From NCBI GenBank assembly GCA_910579505.1, contig CAJTTZ010000002.1, forward strand, positions 372,001 through 436,000: a stretch of 64,000 nucleotides of DNA, given 5' to 3'. Origin of the DNA: an uncultured Lachnospiraceae bacterium (GTDB lineage Bacteria; Bacillota; Clostridia; Lachnospirales; Lachnospiraceae). The position numbers were made by a program, and so were the translations under genes. The notes below the pieces were generated by a model. It did no database searches and was not told where the DNA came from. It saw only the letters and a program-made list of their open reading frames with translations. Shown here one piece after another: positions 63,099 through 64,000 of the stretch. Numbering within the stretch: position 1 is the stretch's first letter; every line of letters starts with the position of its first letter.

Positions 63099-64000
63099 TC
63101 ATTGCCCGCGGGAAACATCCGCAGGCAGGTATTTCCCCGGTCTGATCACGGGCGCCTCGCTTAAAGGTCCCTCCTCTTCCGGGCAGAGCCTTCCCTGCCG
63201 CATCCCTTCCACAAACCGCAGGAGGGCGGACGCCGCATGTTCCGCGTTCCACACATTACGGATTGTCTCGTAGGCAGCGCGTCCCATGCCCCGACGTTCT
63301 TCCCAGTTTTCAAAAAGATCCAGCACGAGCGCCTCCATTTTCTCGTAACGTCCGCCGGGATAAAGCAGACCGTTCTTTCCATGACGGATCAGATAGGGAG
63401 CTGCGCCCACACGGGCGTCAACCACCTCCACGCAGCCGCTGTTCATACCCTCATTGACCACCGCGCCCCATCCCTCCAGATGGTTACTGGTGAAGAGATG
63501 GATATGACATTTCTCCATCACATCCCGGACCTGATCCGGTTTCGTATATCCGTAAAACACAAAGTCATCCGAAAGCCCTTCGCGCTGCACTTCCTGTTTT
63601 ATCGCTGACTCCAGCTCGCCGCTCCCCAGCATATGCATGCGGAAAGCATAGCCCCTCTCCCTCAGCGTCCTGCCAAGCCGCACCGCGTATTCCGGGTGCT
63701 TTAAGGGAATAAACCTTCCCGCCCAGACAATTTGCAAGGGTCCTTCCTTTGCTTTCATCGCCTCAAATGTCTCATCATCATAAACACGCAGCTGCGTAAA
63801 ATAGCCCCACTTAAAGAGTTTGCCCGGGTATGCGCCGATCAGGTGAAAGTCCGACGCCGTATACGCACCCGCACAGAGCATACAGATATTTTGTCCCCGG
63901 TACCTGACATGCTCCCTGTATTTCGCCACAAGCCCCCTTGGCGACACCGCTTTCCACTGGCCTTCCCGGTACAGCCGTTCACTCACGCGAAGCGTCGTCC
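63099..64000 (-). CDS. Glycosyltransferase family 4, 5' end cut by window
   Basis: The frame stays open to the window edge beyond a GTG at 63986, so the N-terminal acceptor domain is missing. IVWAGRFIPLKHPEYAVRLG and HLEGWGAVVNEGMNSGC are the GT4 donor site, where Gly-Trp-Gly replaces the usual E-G-x-P pattern. About 300 residues are visible. The gene continues the minus-strand glycan region past the window. Confidence 0.88.
   Translation of the reverse strand, partial: TTLRVSERLYREGQWKAVSPRGLVAKYREHVRYRGQNICMLCAGAYTASDFHLIGAYPGKLFKWGYFTQLRVYDDETFEAMKAKEGPLQIVWAGRFIPLKHPEYAVRLGRTLRERGYAFRMHMLGSGELESAIKQEVQREGLSDDFVFYGYTKPDQVRDVMEKCHIHLFTSNHLEGWGAVVNEGMNSGCVEVVDARVGAAPYLIRHGKNGLLYPGGRYEKMEALVLDLFENWEERRGMGRAAYETIRNVWNAEHAASALLRFVEGMRQGRLCPEEEGPLSEAPVIRPGKYLPADVSRGQ

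Noticed and set aside
1..64000. CRISPR arrays, tRNA and rRNA genes
   Set aside because: No regularly spaced direct repeats of CRISPR length and no cloverleaf or rRNA-like sequence was noticed by eye.

Overview
The window is almost entirely a surface-glycan biosynthesis locus, probably from a gut Clostridia of the Lachnospiraceae type. This is inferred from moderately GC-rich coding sequence, strong purine-rich ribosome binding sites, sigma-A promoters (often with a TG-extended -10), DUF6020/DUF6056-like membrane proteins, and a flavodoxin/carboxymuconolactone-decarboxylase cassette. No rRNA, tRNA, IS element or CRISPR array was seen.

Layout. (1) 1-21399, minus strand: one long operon driven by a promoter at 21449-21477. 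In transcription order it encodes a priming phosphoglycosyl transferase, a PLP enzyme, an ATP-grasp ligase, a GT4, a UDP-GalNAcA-type dehydrogenase and 4-epimerase (Vi-antigen-like TviB/TviC), a GT-C-like membrane protein, a GT10 fucosyltransferase-like protein, a formyltransferase, three GT4 enzymes and a DUF6020 protein. It then runs into an SGNH protein, an amino-acid adenylating enzyme, a second formyltransferase, an acyl carrier protein and an MBOAT transferase, and finally a DUF6056-like protein cut by the window edge. (2) 21643-26038, plus strand: a phosphoribosyltransferase-like gene with its own promoter, then a redox/stress-like cassette (LysR, MerR, lipoprotein flavodoxin, CMD-cupin, DUF4405) that interrupts the glycan genes. 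(3) 26081-64000, minus strand: further glycan genes in several transcription units. They include PglF/PglE-like enzymes, an O-antigen ligase/polymerase-like protein, argC, a GtrB/GtrA pair, many GT-C-like membrane proteins, an rffA-type transaminase, a stand-alone AAA ATPase with a triple palindromic operator, a PglK-like ABC flippase, and a pseudaminic-acid-type pathway (PseB, C, G, I, F and a PseH candidate) with a GT52-like sialyltransferase. mtnA sits in front of pseB behind a consensus promoter.

How they fit together (inference). The priming transferase and GT4/GT2/GT10 enzymes build an undecaprenyl-linked oligosaccharide containing an N-acetylhexosaminuronic acid and probably a pseudaminic-acid-like nonulosonate. 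The PglK-like ABC protein flips it. GtrB/GtrA supply polyprenyl-phosphate sugar to GT-C enzymes that decorate it outside the membrane, and MBOAT/acyltransferase-3 proteins acylate it.

The most novel-looking element is 1202-6633: a D-alanylation-like set (adenylating enzyme, carrier protein, MBOAT, SGNH) with an embedded formyltransferase. Its parts match the formylation-adenylation-carrier logic of the gramicidin LgrA initiation module, here coupled to a membrane exporter. This suggests N-formyl-aminoacyl decoration of an exported glycan.
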